Shown: positions 34,025 through 42,773 of the stretch, piece by piece
How the letters are laid out: each line of letters opens with the position of its first letter
Position numbering within the stretch: the first letter of the stretch is position 1
NCBI RefSeq assembly: GCF_046569695.1
Contig: NZ_JBKHUI010000005.1
Span: forward strand, 124,001-188,000
DNA: 64,000 nucleotides
DNA from: Kluyvera sp046569695
GTDB taxonomy: Bacteria > Pseudomonadota > Gammaproteobacteria > Enterobacterales > Enterobacteriaceae
Reading direction: 5' to 3'
Program-made: the position numbers and the translations under genes
Notes under the pieces: generated by a model
What the model saw: the letters and a program-made list of their open reading frames with translations, nothing else
Database searches by the model: none
What the model was told of the DNA's origin: nothing

Positions 34025-35119
34025 ATGAACGATAGGGAAAAGCAGATACTCAAGATCCTGCGCCGCAATCCGCTGATTCAGCAAAACGAGATTGCCGATA
34101 TTTTGCAGATCAGCCGCTCTCGCGTGGCGGCGCATATTATGGATCTGATGCGCAAAGGAATGATCAAAGGTAAAGGCTATATCCTCACCGAGCAGGAGTA
34201 CTGCGTGGCGGTGGGTGCCATCAATATGGATATTCGCGGTATTGCAGATATTCACTACCCGCAGGCCGCCTCTAACCCGGGTAACATCCGTTGTTCAGCC
34301 GGCGGCGTGGGGCGCAACATAGCCCACAACCTGGCGTTACTGGGCCGCGATGTGCATCTTATCTCGGCGGTCGGCAGTGATTTTTACGGCGAAACGCTGC
34401 TGGAACAGACCCGCCAGGCCGGGGTGAATATCTCCAGTTGTATTCGCCTGCACGGGCATAGCACCGCCACCTATCTCTCCATTGCTAATCAGCAGGAAGA
34501 GACGGTGCTGGCCATTAACGATACCCATATCCTTGAACAGCTCACGCCACAGCTATTGAACGGTTCGCGAGAGCTGATTCGCCACGCGGGCGTAGTGCTG
34601 GCTGACTGTAACCTGACACCGGAAGCCATTGAGTGGGTCTTTACCATTGCCGATGATATTCCGGTGTTCGTTGATACCGTATCCGAGTTTAAAGCGGCTA
34701 AAATCAAGACCTGGTTCTCACGTATTCATACCCTGAAACCGACGCAGAAAGAGCTGGAGATTCTGTGGGGCCAGCCTATTGTTTCCGCTGCCGATCGCAT
34801 TCAGGCCGTCAATGCGCTGCATCAGCAGGGCGTTCAGCATATTTTTGTCTGTCTGGAAGATGAGTCGGTTTTCTGCAGCGAGAAAGATGGCGAGCAGTTC
34901 GTTCTGACGCCGCCTGCGCACACCGTTGTCGATAGCTTCGGTGCCGATGATGGCTTTATGGCGGGGCTGATTTACGGTTTTCTGGAAGGAAGCGAGTTTC
35001 GCGACCGCGCGAATTTCGCCATGGCCTGCGCTGCGCTGTCGCGCGCCAGCGTCAGCATCAATAACCCTACCCTCTCCGCTGACAACGCAATCTACTTACT
35101 GCAAAACGCCCAGGCATAA
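34025..35119 (+). CDS. yeiI: YeiI: winged-helix plus PfkB kinase-fold protein
   Basis: A 364-residue protein fusing an N-terminal winged helix-turn-helix (residues 1-55; IQQNEIADILQISRSRVAAH at about 18-37) to a PfkB sugar/nucleoside kinase domain (GGVGRNIAHNLALLGRDVHL at about 96-115). The catalytic motif, normally GAGD, reads GADD (306-309): the catalytic Asp is kept but the anion-hole glycine is Asp. The fold parallels psuK 2 kb downstream. It may be a pseudouridine- or nucleoside-sensing regulator with weak or no kinase activity (inference). It follows nfo by two bases. Confidence 0.9.
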   Translation: MNDREKQILKILRRNPLIQQNEIADILQISRSRVAAHIMDLMRKGMIKGKGYILTEQEYCVAVGAINMDIRGIADIHYPQAASNPGNIRCSAGGVGRNIAHNLALLGRDVHLISAVGSDFYGETLLEQTRQAGVNISSCIRLHGHSTATYLSIANQQEETVLAINDTHILEQLTPQLLNGSRELIRHAGVVLADCNLTPEAIEWVFTIADDIPVFVDTVSEFKAAKIKTWFSRIHTLKPTQKELEILWGQPIVSAADRIQAVNALHQQGVQHIFVCLEDESVFCSEKDGEQFVLTPPAHTVVDSFGADDGFMAGLIYGFLEGSEFRDRANFAMACAALSRASVSINNPTLSADNAIYLLQNAQA

Positions 35120-35144
35120 CGCCTGGGCTTTACGGTTGCGTTAA

Positions 35145-36395
35145 TTATGACAATCCGATAAATAGCCCGGCGATGGTGGCGCTCATCAGGTTAGAGAGCG
35201 TTGCCGCCGCCAGCGCACGCATCCCGAGCTGGGCAATTTCCGGCGCTCGCTGAGGCGCAATGGCTGAAAATGCCCCGACCACCACCCCGATAGAGCCAAA
35301 GTTGGCAAAACCGCACAGGGCAAACGAGATAATCGCAATCGTCTTCACGTCAAGCGTACCGCCGGTCTGCAGGTACGGTGAGAAGTTGAGATAGGCGACG
35401 AATTCGTTGATCGCCAGCTTCTGACCAATCAGGCTACCGGCGAGCGTCGCGTCGCTCCAGTCGACGCCCATGATCCAAGCAAGCGGTGCCAGCACCCAGC
35501 CAAAAATCCCTTCCAGCGTCGCATGACCGAAACCAAACCAGCCGCCAATACCGCCGATAATGCCGTTAATAAGCGCGATAATGGCGACAAAAGCCATCAC
35601 CACCGTCGCTACGCCAGCAGCAATTTTCAGGCCGGTCATCGCCCCGCTCGCCGCAGCTTCAATGATGCTTTTTGGCGGTGTGTCGGTAAATGACAGGTTT
35701 TCGAAGGTGACGGTTGATGCCTCGGTTGCCGGGCTCAGCATACGGGCAAATAGGATCCCACCAGGAATAGCCATCAGCGAGGCCGCCAGCAGGTAATCAA
35801 TCGGCACCCCCATGCCCGCATAGCCAATCATCATCGACCCCGCGATAGACGCCATGCCGCTACAAATTGCGGTAAACAGCTCATTACGGTTCAAGCGATG
35901 AATAAACGGTTTTACGATCGCCGGGATCTCATTTTGCCCGAGGAAAATGGTGGTCACGGCCACAAAGGACTCAATTTTGCTGATATTCAACGCTTTCTGG
36001 AAAATGCCGCCGAGGACGCGAATCAGCAACCCCATCACCCCAATGTAGTAAAGCAGGCTGATAAGCGCGGTAACAAAGATAATGGCGGGCAGCACGCGGA
36101 AGGCAAAGATAAAGCCCGCACCGTCAAACAGCACATCCATCTTCGGCCCCACCAGCGAGCCAAAAATAAAGGCGCTACCCGCATCGCTGTAGGACATCAC
36201 CTTGTGAACGCCCAGCGCCGCTTGCTCAACCAGCCATTTCCCCGGCGGGAAATAGAGCATAATGCCGCCGATCGCAATTTGCAGCACCAGCGCCGCGCCA
36301 ACGGTACGCAGGCTAATACGTTTTTTATTCACTGACAGCAAAAACGCGATGGCCAGTAATACCACCATACCCACAAGACTTCTCATTATATCCAT
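35145..36395 (-). CDS. psuT: Pseudouridine transporter (CNT family)
   Basis: A 416-residue concentrative nucleoside transporter-type membrane protein. The core motif runs FVAVTTIFLGQNEIPAIVKP (about 145-164), then NELFTAICSGMASIAGSMM and the C-terminal SFALCGFANFGSIGVVVGAF. Start at MDIMRSLVG gives the family length; a longer in-frame start is unlike it. E. coli has two paralogues here, NupX and PsuT. The sequence and its place next to psuG favour PsuT, but the distinction rests on recollection. Nucleoside or pseudouridine uptake is inferred. Confidence 0.85.
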   Translation of the reverse strand: MDIMRSLVGMVVLLAIAFLLSVNKKRISLRTVGAALVLQIAIGGIMLYFPPGKWLVEQAALGVHKVMSYSDAGSAFIFGSLVGPKMDVLFDGAGFIFAFRVLPAIIFVTALISLLYYIGVMGLLIRVLGGIFQKALNISKIESFVAVTTIFLGQNEIPAIVKPFIHRLNRNELFTAICSGMASIAGSMMIGYAGMGVPIDYLLAASLMAIPGGILFARMLSPATEASTVTFENLSFTDTPPKSIIEAAASGAMTGLKIAAGVATVVMAFVAIIALINGIIGGIGGWFGFGHATLEGIFGWVLAPLAWIMGVDWSDATLAGSLIGQKLAINEFVAYLNFSPYLQTGGTLDVKTIAIISFALCGFANFGSIGVVVGAFSAIAPQRAPEIAQLGMRALAAATLSNLMSATIAGLFIGLS

Positions 36396-36491
36396 AATGA
36401 TGTTCCCTTCATGCCAGGAAACCCGGCGTAAACGCCAGGCTTTGGTATGTTTGATATTCGCGGGCGACCGCACGCTGCCCGTGAAGTTGGT

Positions 36492-37427
36492 TTATGCGAG
36501 GCGTTGATACTCCTTCGCAATTTCACAAGCCAACACCGCATTGTTAAACACCAGCTGAATGTTGGATTTCAGGCTATCGCCACCGGTCAACTCCGCCACG
36601 CGGGCCAGCAGGAACGGCGTGCTCTCTTTGCCCACAACGCCCTGCTCTTCCGCTTCCTTCACCGCTCTATCGATAGCTGCGTTGATTGCTTCTTCCGCCA
36701 TCGCAAACTGTTCTGGAATAGGGTTTGCCACCACCAGGCCGCCGTTCAGACCGGCCTGCCATTTCACCGCCATCGCACGAGCAATCTCTTTCGCGCTATC
36801 GAGGCGAATGCTGACCTCAAACGGGCTGGTGCGGCAGAAAAATGCGGGCAGCGCCTGGGTTTGATAACCAATCAGCGGCACGCCAAAGGTTTCCAGATAT
36901 TCAGTGGTTAAGCCGAGATCGAGAATAGATTTCGCACCGGCACAAATAACCGTAACGTTGGTATGCGCCAGCTCTTGTAAATCGGCGGAAATATCGAATG
37001 AATGTTCTGCACCACGGTGAACACCGCCAATACCGCCGGTAGCAAAGACTTTAATACCGGCCAGTGCGGCAATAATCATGGTAGAGGCAACGGTGGTCGC
37101 ACCATTTTTTCCTGCGGCAACCACAAACGGTAAATCACGGCGACTGACTTTCGTCACGCTATGTCCTTCGCGGCCTAATAATTCGATCTCCTCTTTACTC
37201 AGGCCCACTTTCATTACGCCGCCAATAATCGCAATCGTTGCAGGTACAGCACCGTGTTTGCGAATGGTCTCTTCAACTTCAATCGCCGTTTGCGCATTCT
37301 GCGGGAAAGGCATGCCGTGAGAAATAATGGTCGATTCCAGTGCAACAATCGGTTTTTTACTGTTTAAGGCTTCCTGGACTTCTGGTGAAATTTGTAATAA
37401 TTCAGAGGAAAGAGTTAATTCAGACAT
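36492..37427 (-). CDS. psuG: Pseudouridine-5'-phosphate glycosidase
   Basis: A 311-residue enzyme (E. coli 312) that breaks the C-C glycosidic bond of pseudouridine 5'-phosphate to give uracil and ribose 5-phosphate. Family blocks include VALESTIISHGMPFPQNAQT (about 28-47), FATGGIGGVHRGAEHSFDIS (about 131-150) and ICAGAKSILDLGLTTEYLET (about 160-179), the last with the catalytic lysine of the family. It overlaps the end of psuK by 13 bp, so translation is coupled. psuT follows 96 bp on. Confidence 0.95.
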   Translation of the reverse strand: MSELTLSSELLQISPEVQEALNSKKPIVALESTIISHGMPFPQNAQTAIEVEETIRKHGAVPATIAIIGGVMKVGLSKEEIELLGREGHSVTKVSRRDLPFVVAAGKNGATTVASTMIIAALAGIKVFATGGIGGVHRGAEHSFDISADLQELAHTNVTVICAGAKSILDLGLTTEYLETFGVPLIGYQTQALPAFFCRTSPFEVSIRLDSAKEIARAMAVKWQAGLNGGLVVANPIPEQFAMAEEAINAAIDRAVKEAEEQGVVGKESTPFLLARVAELTGGDSLKSNIQLVFNNAVLACEIAKEYQRLA

Positions 37428-38356
37428 TCTATGTTCTCCACTAACGATGTAACGTTCGCAATAGAAAGATCAGGGTTATTGGTATATTCACTGGACAGCG
37501 CCATTGATGAACAACCCTGCGCAAATCGGACAGACTCAATAAACGGCACGTCATCAACCCAGCAGGAAGCCAGCCCCGCCATCATCGCGTCACCGGCCCC
37601 GGTAACATTAATAACGTTGGTTTTTAGCGGTCGTGACCAGCCGTGTTCGCCGTGAATATCGCTGTAGTAAACGCCGTCCCCTCCCATGCTAAGCACCAGG
37701 CGATTCAGACCGTGCTCATGGAACCATGCGGCGACCTTGCCGACATCCTCCCGCCCTGAGAGCGTGATGCCGCTTAAAGTTTCGGCTTCCAGACGGTTTG
37801 GTTTCAGGGTATGGATTTTGCCCAACCGCTCGCGAATTTTGACGCACTTCCAGGCTGAAACTGGGTCAACAAATACCGGCGTGGGCCCGGCATTTTCCAG
37901 CACCCATGTCAGCGCTTCTTCGCTGATATTACAGTCGGCAATAATCACTTTTGCCCCACAAATAAAATCCGCATGCTGCGCTAGAAACTCAGCCGAAATA
38001 TATTCGGTAATACACATATCGTTGATAGCCACCAGCATTTCGCCGGTATTATCCAATAATGATAAATAACTCGAGGTGTTTTCCCCAGAAACGATAAGGC
38101 ATTTATCAACGTGTACCCCAGGCTGACTGGTCTGGGCTAATAATGATTGACCATAAAAATCACCGCCGACGGCCGTTAATAACCACGAGTCTTTTCCCAG
38201 AAGTGCTAAATTATGCGCGATGTTGCGCCCGACGCCGCCTGGCGTAAATTTAATTTTCCCAGGATTGGAATCCGCATAATTTAAAGAGGCATGCGAATAT
38301 CCAGCCACATCCATATTGGCGGAGCCAATAGTGACAATGTATTCCTTTTCACGCAT
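37415..38356 (-). CDS. psuK: Pseudouridine kinase
   Basis: A 313-residue PfkB-family kinase that phosphorylates pseudouridine to its 5'-phosphate. The N-terminal glycine-rich motif FTPGGVGRNIAHNLALLGK and the catalytic NVTGAGDAMMAGLASCWVD (about 255-273) are intact, unlike in YeiI. Start at MREKEYI restores the E. coli length; an upstream in-frame start would add 20 unlike residues. It is the first gene of the psuKG(T) group, and a paired 14-mer lies 76 bp upstream of it. Confidence 0.95.
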   Translation of the reverse strand: MREKEYIVTIGSANMDVAGYSHASLNYADSNPGKIKFTPGGVGRNIAHNLALLGKDSWLLTAVGGDFYGQSLLAQTSQPGVHVDKCLIVSGENTSSYLSLLDNTGEMLVAINDMCITEYISAEFLAQHADFICGAKVIIADCNISEEALTWVLENAGPTPVFVDPVSAWKCVKIRERLGKIHTLKPNRLEAETLSGITLSGREDVGKVAAWFHEHGLNRLVLSMGGDGVYYSDIHGEHGWSRPLKTNVINVTGAGDAMMAGLASCWVDDVPFIESVRFAQGCSSMALSSEYTNNPDLSIANVTSLVENIECLN

Positions 38357-38431
38357 AGCACGTCCTCTGGCAATAAATTGCCATAAAAATGAGTTCGTTA
38401 ACGATTTTGATAGCAAATTAATATATTAGAG

Positions 38432-38463
38432 CACATGTTTATTATCAAACACATGTTCATAAT
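38432..38463. promoter_or_regulatory. Paired 14-mer upstream of psuK
   Basis: CACATGTTTATTAT and CACATGTTCATAAT (12 of 14 identical) start 18 bp apart, 76-107 bp before psuK. This looks like a repeated operator for an unidentified regulator. YeiI is a candidate because it fuses a DNA-binding domain to a kinase domain of the PsuK family. Confidence 0.5.
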
Positions 38464-38599
38464 AAACCTGGTTTAGATAAAGTAAACTCGTCTGCAAACG
38501 TGAAAAGTAATAGATATGAGGAGAGTCACAGATTTTTATTTCGGACGACTGAAAGCGAGGAGAAAAATGAAAGACAGGGCACAAATTTGAAAAATAAAA

Positions 38600-38625
38600 A
38601 AAGGGCAGAGATCGCTCTGCCCTTT
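38600..38625. terminator. fruBKA terminator
   Basis: Perfect 11-bp stem AAAGGGCAGAG / CTCTGCCCTTT with loop ATCG. On the minus strand it is followed by a T tract, 17 bp past the fruA stop. Confidence 0.95.
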
Positions 38626-38641
38626 CCGAATGAAGGTAAAA

Positions 38642-40327
38642 TTATGCCTGTTTAGCGACAGCTTCCGGGCGTTTCAGCACCGCGTAAGAGAGGCCAGCCA
38701 CCAGCGTACCAACGATGATCGCCACCAGATAACCCAGCACCGGTGTGATAGCGCCAGGGATCAGCAGGACGAACAGACCACCGTGTGGTGCCATCAGCTT
38801 CGCGCCAACCGCCATCGAGATAGCACCGGTAACGGCGCCGCCAACGATACAGCAAGGCAGGACGCGCATTGGGTCACGAGCCGCGAACGGAATCGCCCCT
38901 TCGGAGATAAAGCACAGGCCCAGAACCAGCGCCGCTTTACCGCCTTCACGTTGACCCTGATCGAACTTCTTACGCGCAATCAGCGTGGCAATACCCATTG
39001 CCAGCGGTGGAACCATACCGGCCGCCATAATCGCCGCCATCGGCGCGTAGGTTTGGGTACTCAGCAGACCTACGCCGAACGCGTATGCCGCTTTGTTCAC
39101 CGGGCCACCCATGTCGGTACACATCATCGCACCGAGGATCGCACCCAGCAGGACGGCGTTCGCGGTACCCATGGTTTGCAGCCAGTGGGTCAGCCAGTTC
39201 AGCAGCGCCGCAACCGGGGTGCCGATCAGGTAGATCATCGCCAGGCCAACAATCAGGCTGGAGACCAGCGGGATGATCAGGATTGGCTTCAGCGCTTCCA
39301 TGCTTGGCGGCAGCTTCAGCTTGGTGCTGATAAGTTTTGCGACGTAACCGGCCAGGAAGCCTGCAATGATACCGCCGATAAAGCCAGAACCGCCGCTTAC
39401 CGCCAGCATACCGCCGATAAGACCTGGGGTCAGGCCCGGACGGTCAGCAATGGAGAAGGCGATAAAGCCTGCCAGTACCGGCACCATCAGCGCGAAAGCG
39501 GAACCGCCGCCAATCTGCATCAGCGCCGCCGCCAGCGTGCCTTTGACTTCAAACGCTTTGATACCGAAGGCAAACGACAGGGCGATACACAGCCCACCCG
39601 CCACCACCATTGGCAGCATGTAAGAAACGCCGGTCAGCAGGTGACGATACGCCCCGCCGCCGCTCTCTTTTTTCGCGGAATCCGCAGGAGATTTGCTCTG
39701 GCCAGAAGGCTGATACGGCTTCGCCTCTACCATGGCTTTATCCAGTTCCTGCGCGGTTTTCTTCAGCGCCAGGCCGGTGGTGGTGCGGTACATTGGCTTA
39801 CCGGCGAATTTCGCCAGATCCACTTCAATATCCGCCGCCACGATAACCAGATCCGCCTGCTCGACTTCTTCTGGCGTAATTGCGTTACCGGCCCCCACGG
39901 AGCCACGGGTTTCCACTTTCACCCACAGACCGCGTTTTTTAGCTTCGGTTTCAATGGCTTCAGCCGCCATAAAGGTGTGCGCTACGCCGGTTGGGCACGC
40001 GGTGACCGCTACAATGCGTTTTACGGCACCTTTTGCGGTCGGTTCCGCCTGCGCCGGAGCCTCGTAAGGCAGGGCGTGGGATTTGGCTTCACTCAGGAAC
40101 AGTTCCGGATGGGAAACTGCACGGTTGATGTCGCCAAGGTAAACCTGTTTACCTGCCAACGCGGTATCCGCTGGCAGAGCTGTTCCCAGCACGATCGCCA
40201 GATCGGCGTCGTTCGGGTTATCAATGAACTCCAGGCGCGCTTTCTGCGCCGCCGCACCCAGCAGGGTCTTCGCCATATAAGCGCGAGCCTGTCCGAGTTT
40301 GGCATCGATAATCAGCAGCGTTTTCAT
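38642..40327 (-). CDS. fruA: Fructose PTS permease EIIB'BC
   Basis: A 561-residue fructose-specific PTS protein (E. coli 563). The N-terminal degenerate B' domain is followed by the active EIIB domain with the phospho-cysteine in VAVTACPTGVAHTFMAAEAI (about 104-123), a linker rich in Ser and Lys, then the EIIC membrane domain with about nine helices (HLLTGVSYMLPMVVAGGL; MGTANAVLLGAILGAMMCTD; CFISEGAIPFAARDP). It transports and phosphorylates fructose to fructose 1-phosphate using FruB. Last gene of fruBKA. Confidence 0.97.
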   Translation of the reverse strand: MKTLLIIDAKLGQARAYMAKTLLGAAAQKARLEFIDNPNDADLAIVLGTALPADTALAGKQVYLGDINRAVSHPELFLSEAKSHALPYEAPAQAEPTAKGAVKRIVAVTACPTGVAHTFMAAEAIETEAKKRGLWVKVETRGSVGAGNAITPEEVEQADLVIVAADIEVDLAKFAGKPMYRTTTGLALKKTAQELDKAMVEAKPYQPSGQSKSPADSAKKESGGGAYRHLLTGVSYMLPMVVAGGLCIALSFAFGIKAFEVKGTLAAALMQIGGGSAFALMVPVLAGFIAFSIADRPGLTPGLIGGMLAVSGGSGFIGGIIAGFLAGYVAKLISTKLKLPPSMEALKPILIIPLVSSLIVGLAMIYLIGTPVAALLNWLTHWLQTMGTANAVLLGAILGAMMCTDMGGPVNKAAYAFGVGLLSTQTYAPMAAIMAAGMVPPLAMGIATLIARKKFDQGQREGGKAALVLGLCFISEGAIPFAARDPMRVLPCCIVGGAVTGAISMAVGAKLMAPHGGLFVLLIPGAITPVLGYLVAIIVGTLVAGLSYAVLKRPEAVAKQA

Positions 40328-40342
40328 ACGCCTCTCCCGCTG

Positions 40343-41281
40343 TTAGTTAAAAGGTTTCAGGTCGACGCGCGCCATCATCGCGGCCAACTGGGTACGGTCG
40401 GTGATCCCGACGTTGCTCTGGCTTACCGCCAGCGCAGCAACGGCGGTCGCCAGACGCAGGGTATGCTCGCTAGACTCACGCATCAGCAGGCCGTAAATCA
40501 GACCGCCAACCATTGAATCCCCTGCCCCTACGGTGCTTACCACTTCCATTGACGGCGGCTTAGCGATCCATTCGCCGGAGGCGTTAACCCAAAGCGCGCC
40601 TTCTGCACCCAGCGAAATCACCACGTGAGCGATACCCTGCTCGCGCAGCGCGTGGGCCGCTTCAATCACATCTTTCATTTCAGGCAGCTTGCGGCCAGCC
40701 CAGATTTCCAGCTCGCGACGGTTTGGCTTCACCAACCACGGCGCGGCTTTCAGCCCGGCAACCAGCGCTTCACGGCTGCTGTCGAAAATAATGCACGGAC
40801 ACTGGCTACGCAGACGCGTCATCCAGTCGGTGAACGCTTCAGGGCTCACGCCCGCCGGCAAACTGCCGCTCACGCACACCATGTCGAACTGACCCAGCCA
40901 GCTCAGGGAATCATTGACGAAACGCTCCCAGTCGGACGGGGTAACTTCAAAACCAGAGAAGTTGAAGTCAGTAACTTCACCATCTTTTTCCGTCAGCTTG
41001 ACGTTAATACGGGTACGGCCCTGGACGACCTGGAAACGGTTAGCAATACCCAGTTCGCTGAACAGTTGCTGAAAACCATCTTGGTTGTCTTTCCCCAGGA
41101 AACCACCTACGGTGACGTCAATGCCTAAGTCCTTCAGCACTTTGGCCACGTTAATGCCTTTACCCGCCGCGTGCAGCCCGGTGGTACGCACCAGGTTCAC
41201 TTCACCACGCTCAACTTCTGGCGTGAACCCTACCAAATCATAGGCCGGGTTTAAGGTAATTGTGGCTACTCTTCTGCTCAT
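40343..41281 (-). CDS. fruK: 1-phosphofructokinase
   Basis: A 312-residue PfkB kinase that converts fructose 1-phosphate to fructose 1,6-bisphosphate. Signature 1 is GKGINVAKVLKDLGIDVTVGG (about 39-59) and signature 2 is VVSTVGAGDSMVGGLIYGL (about 246-264) with catalytic Asp. The length is that of E. coli FruK. Its start immediately follows the fruB stop with no gap, and fruA is 15 bp on, so the three genes form one operon. Fructose 1-phosphate, its substrate, is the inducer that releases Cra. Confidence 0.97.
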   Translation of the reverse strand: MSRRVATITLNPAYDLVGFTPEVERGEVNLVRTTGLHAAGKGINVAKVLKDLGIDVTVGGFLGKDNQDGFQQLFSELGIANRFQVVQGRTRINVKLTEKDGEVTDFNFSGFEVTPSDWERFVNDSLSWLGQFDMVCVSGSLPAGVSPEAFTDWMTRLRSQCPCIIFDSSREALVAGLKAAPWLVKPNRRELEIWAGRKLPEMKDVIEAAHALREQGIAHVVISLGAEGALWVNASGEWIAKPPSMEVVSTVGAGDSMVGGLIYGLLMRESSEHTLRLATAVAALAVSQSNVGITDRTQLAAMMARVDLKPFN

Positions 41282-42412
41282 TTATGCGCCCTCCCCGAGG
41301 CCTGAAGCAATGGCTTCGCCAATAGCGTCCAGCGCCTGACGAGCATCATCACCCTGTGCGGTAAAGCGCAGGCGATGACCTTTTTTGACACCCAGCGCGA
41401 CAACCTTCATCAGGCTACGCCCGTTGGCTGGCTTGCCGCTGCCGTCAAGATTGGTGACGGTAATGTCACTGTTAAACTGTTTAATGGTGTTCACCAGCAC
41501 GGTGCCCGGACGGGCGTGCAGGCCGTGTTCGTTACGCACTACGAATTCTTCATTCAGCACGTCTTCAGCCAGCGCTTCATCACTGGTCAGCAGCGCCAGC
41601 AGCGTAGCGGCATCGGCTTTCAGCAGACGTTCAGCTTTGTTGTCCAGCAGAATATTGACCAGGCGGTTCAGCACCGCGGTCGGCTGGGCATCGGCCATGG
41701 CGACGGAGATCAGCAGCGAGGCAGAAGCGTCACCGACGGCAAATGGCGTTGCCGCGCGGCTTACCGCAATGGCGCTGCGCAGGTTGCCTTCCGCGCTGTC
41801 GTTCAGCCAGATACCCTGGCCCAGGTTCAGCGGCTGCTCGTTAATCACGCGCGCCACAAAGTTGGCATCTACCGCGCCTGCTTCTTTCAGACGTGCGGCG
41901 TTCAGCGCCTGCAGCGTCACCAGGTCACTGGCGACCACGTCAAGCGAGAGCGTGTCGTTATCAAGCTTCAGCGCTTCGCTCTGCTTTTCACCCATCAGCA
42001 GCGCACGCAGCTCTTCCGCGGTGGTGGCGGTTTTCAGCTGTTCAGCCACCGCGTCATCGCTCAGCACATGCGTCAGCTGACGCAGCAGGCCGAGGTGCTC
42101 ATCGGAGCTGGCGGCAATACCGATGGCGACGTACGCCGTCTGGCCTTCGCCCCAGGTGACGCCCTGTGGAAATTGATAAACCTGAACACCGGTTTTCAGC
42201 ACCTGATCGCGGGTATCGGTGGTGCCGTGCGGAATCGCAATGCCGTTGCCAAGGAAAGTGGAGGTTTGTTGCTCACGCGCCAGCATACCGGCAACGTAAC
42301 CGTCAGCAACGTTGCCTGCGCTGACGAGCGCTGCAGCAACCTGCCGAATAGCCTCTTCTTTATTCGCGGCCTGCTGGCCGGGATGTATATCCTGAACAGT
42401 TAACTGGAACAT
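41282..42412 (-). CDS. fruB: Fructose PTS diphosphoryl transfer protein (FPr)
   Basis: A 376-residue fusion of EIIA-fructose, a middle domain and an HPr-like domain. The EIIA phospho-histidine is in GNGIAIPHGTTDTRDQVLK (about 56-74). The HPr-like histidine is in VRNEHGLHARPGTVLVN (about residue 298), with the C-terminal VVALGVKKGHRLRF block. It relays phosphate from EI to FruA, bypassing HPr. It is the first gene of fruBKA, with two perfect Cra operators upstream. Confidence 0.97.
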   Translation of the reverse strand: MFQLTVQDIHPGQQAANKEEAIRQVAAALVSAGNVADGYVAGMLAREQQTSTFLGNGIAIPHGTTDTRDQVLKTGVQVYQFPQGVTWGEGQTAYVAIGIAASSDEHLGLLRQLTHVLSDDAVAEQLKTATTAEELRALLMGEKQSEALKLDNDTLSLDVVASDLVTLQALNAARLKEAGAVDANFVARVINEQPLNLGQGIWLNDSAEGNLRSAIAVSRAATPFAVGDASASLLISVAMADAQPTAVLNRLVNILLDNKAERLLKADAATLLALLTSDEALAEDVLNEEFVVRNEHGLHARPGTVLVNTIKQFNSDITVTNLDGSGKPANGRSLMKVVALGVKKGHRLRFTAQGDDARQALDAIGEAIASGLGEGA

Positions 42413-42433
42413 GGTTCCCCTCGCGCGCTGAAT

Positions 42434-42445
42434 TGAATCGATTCA
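42434..42445. promoter_or_regulatory. Cra (FruR) operator, proximal to fruB
   Basis: TGAATCGATTCA is palindromic and fits the Cra consensus TGAAWCSNTHYW at every position. It lies 22 bp before the fruB ATG. Confidence 0.85.
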
Positions 42446-42499
42446 GCTTTGGTGAGAAAAAATCGTCGTGCTTAGCGAGTGAGGTGCTGAAGACGACGC

Positions 42500-42511
42500 T
42501 GAAACGTTTCA
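42500..42511. promoter_or_regulatory. Cra (FruR) operator, distal
   Basis: TGAAACGTTTCA is the ideal palindromic Cra site. With the proximal site it gives the two-operator layout of E. coli fruB. Confidence 0.92.
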
Positions 42512-42773
42512 ATAATATTGTGCCTTTCTTAATCAGCCTGCAAGTTTTGCTGACAACTTGATTGCATAAATTAGATCTACAGCACATTTCATTAGCATTC
42601 TCGCCACATCTGCTGACGCGCTGATGGCGGCCCAACAACTGCTTCAGCAAGACGTAAGCTACTTTTTGAAACGGTCTTTTATTTTTTCGTGCCGAATTTG
42701 ATTTAGGTTACTGTTCATTTTCTGAGTCGCGGCGTAAACTCCCCGCCTCTCCTAAAGCGACCGATAAAACAAC

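Larger units (their letters stand above)
42413..42773. other. fruB-setB divergent control region (361 bp)
   Basis: Holds two Cra operators near fruB (42434-42445 and 42500-42511) and a further TGAAACGG half-like sequence at about 42667. No open frame or terminator is seen. The setB promoter should be within the right 100 bp; no clear hexamers stand out to me. Confidence 0.7.

Noticed and set aside
34025..35119. YeiI as a pseudogene or fusion error
   Set aside because: The HTH-kinase layout and length match E. coli YeiI and the frame is clean, so it is a real fused protein.
35145..36473. Longer start of the pseudouridine transporter
   Set aside because: The 26 extra residues are hydrophilic and unlike the family; MDIMRS is the usual start.
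38630..40516. 628-codon open frame on the plus strand
   Set aside because: It is fully antisense to fruA and its product is rich in Arg, His and Gln, a codon-bias artefact of a GC-rich gene; fruA is intact.
41375..42403. 342-codon plus-strand frame
   Set aside because: Antisense to fruB, whose domains are all intact.
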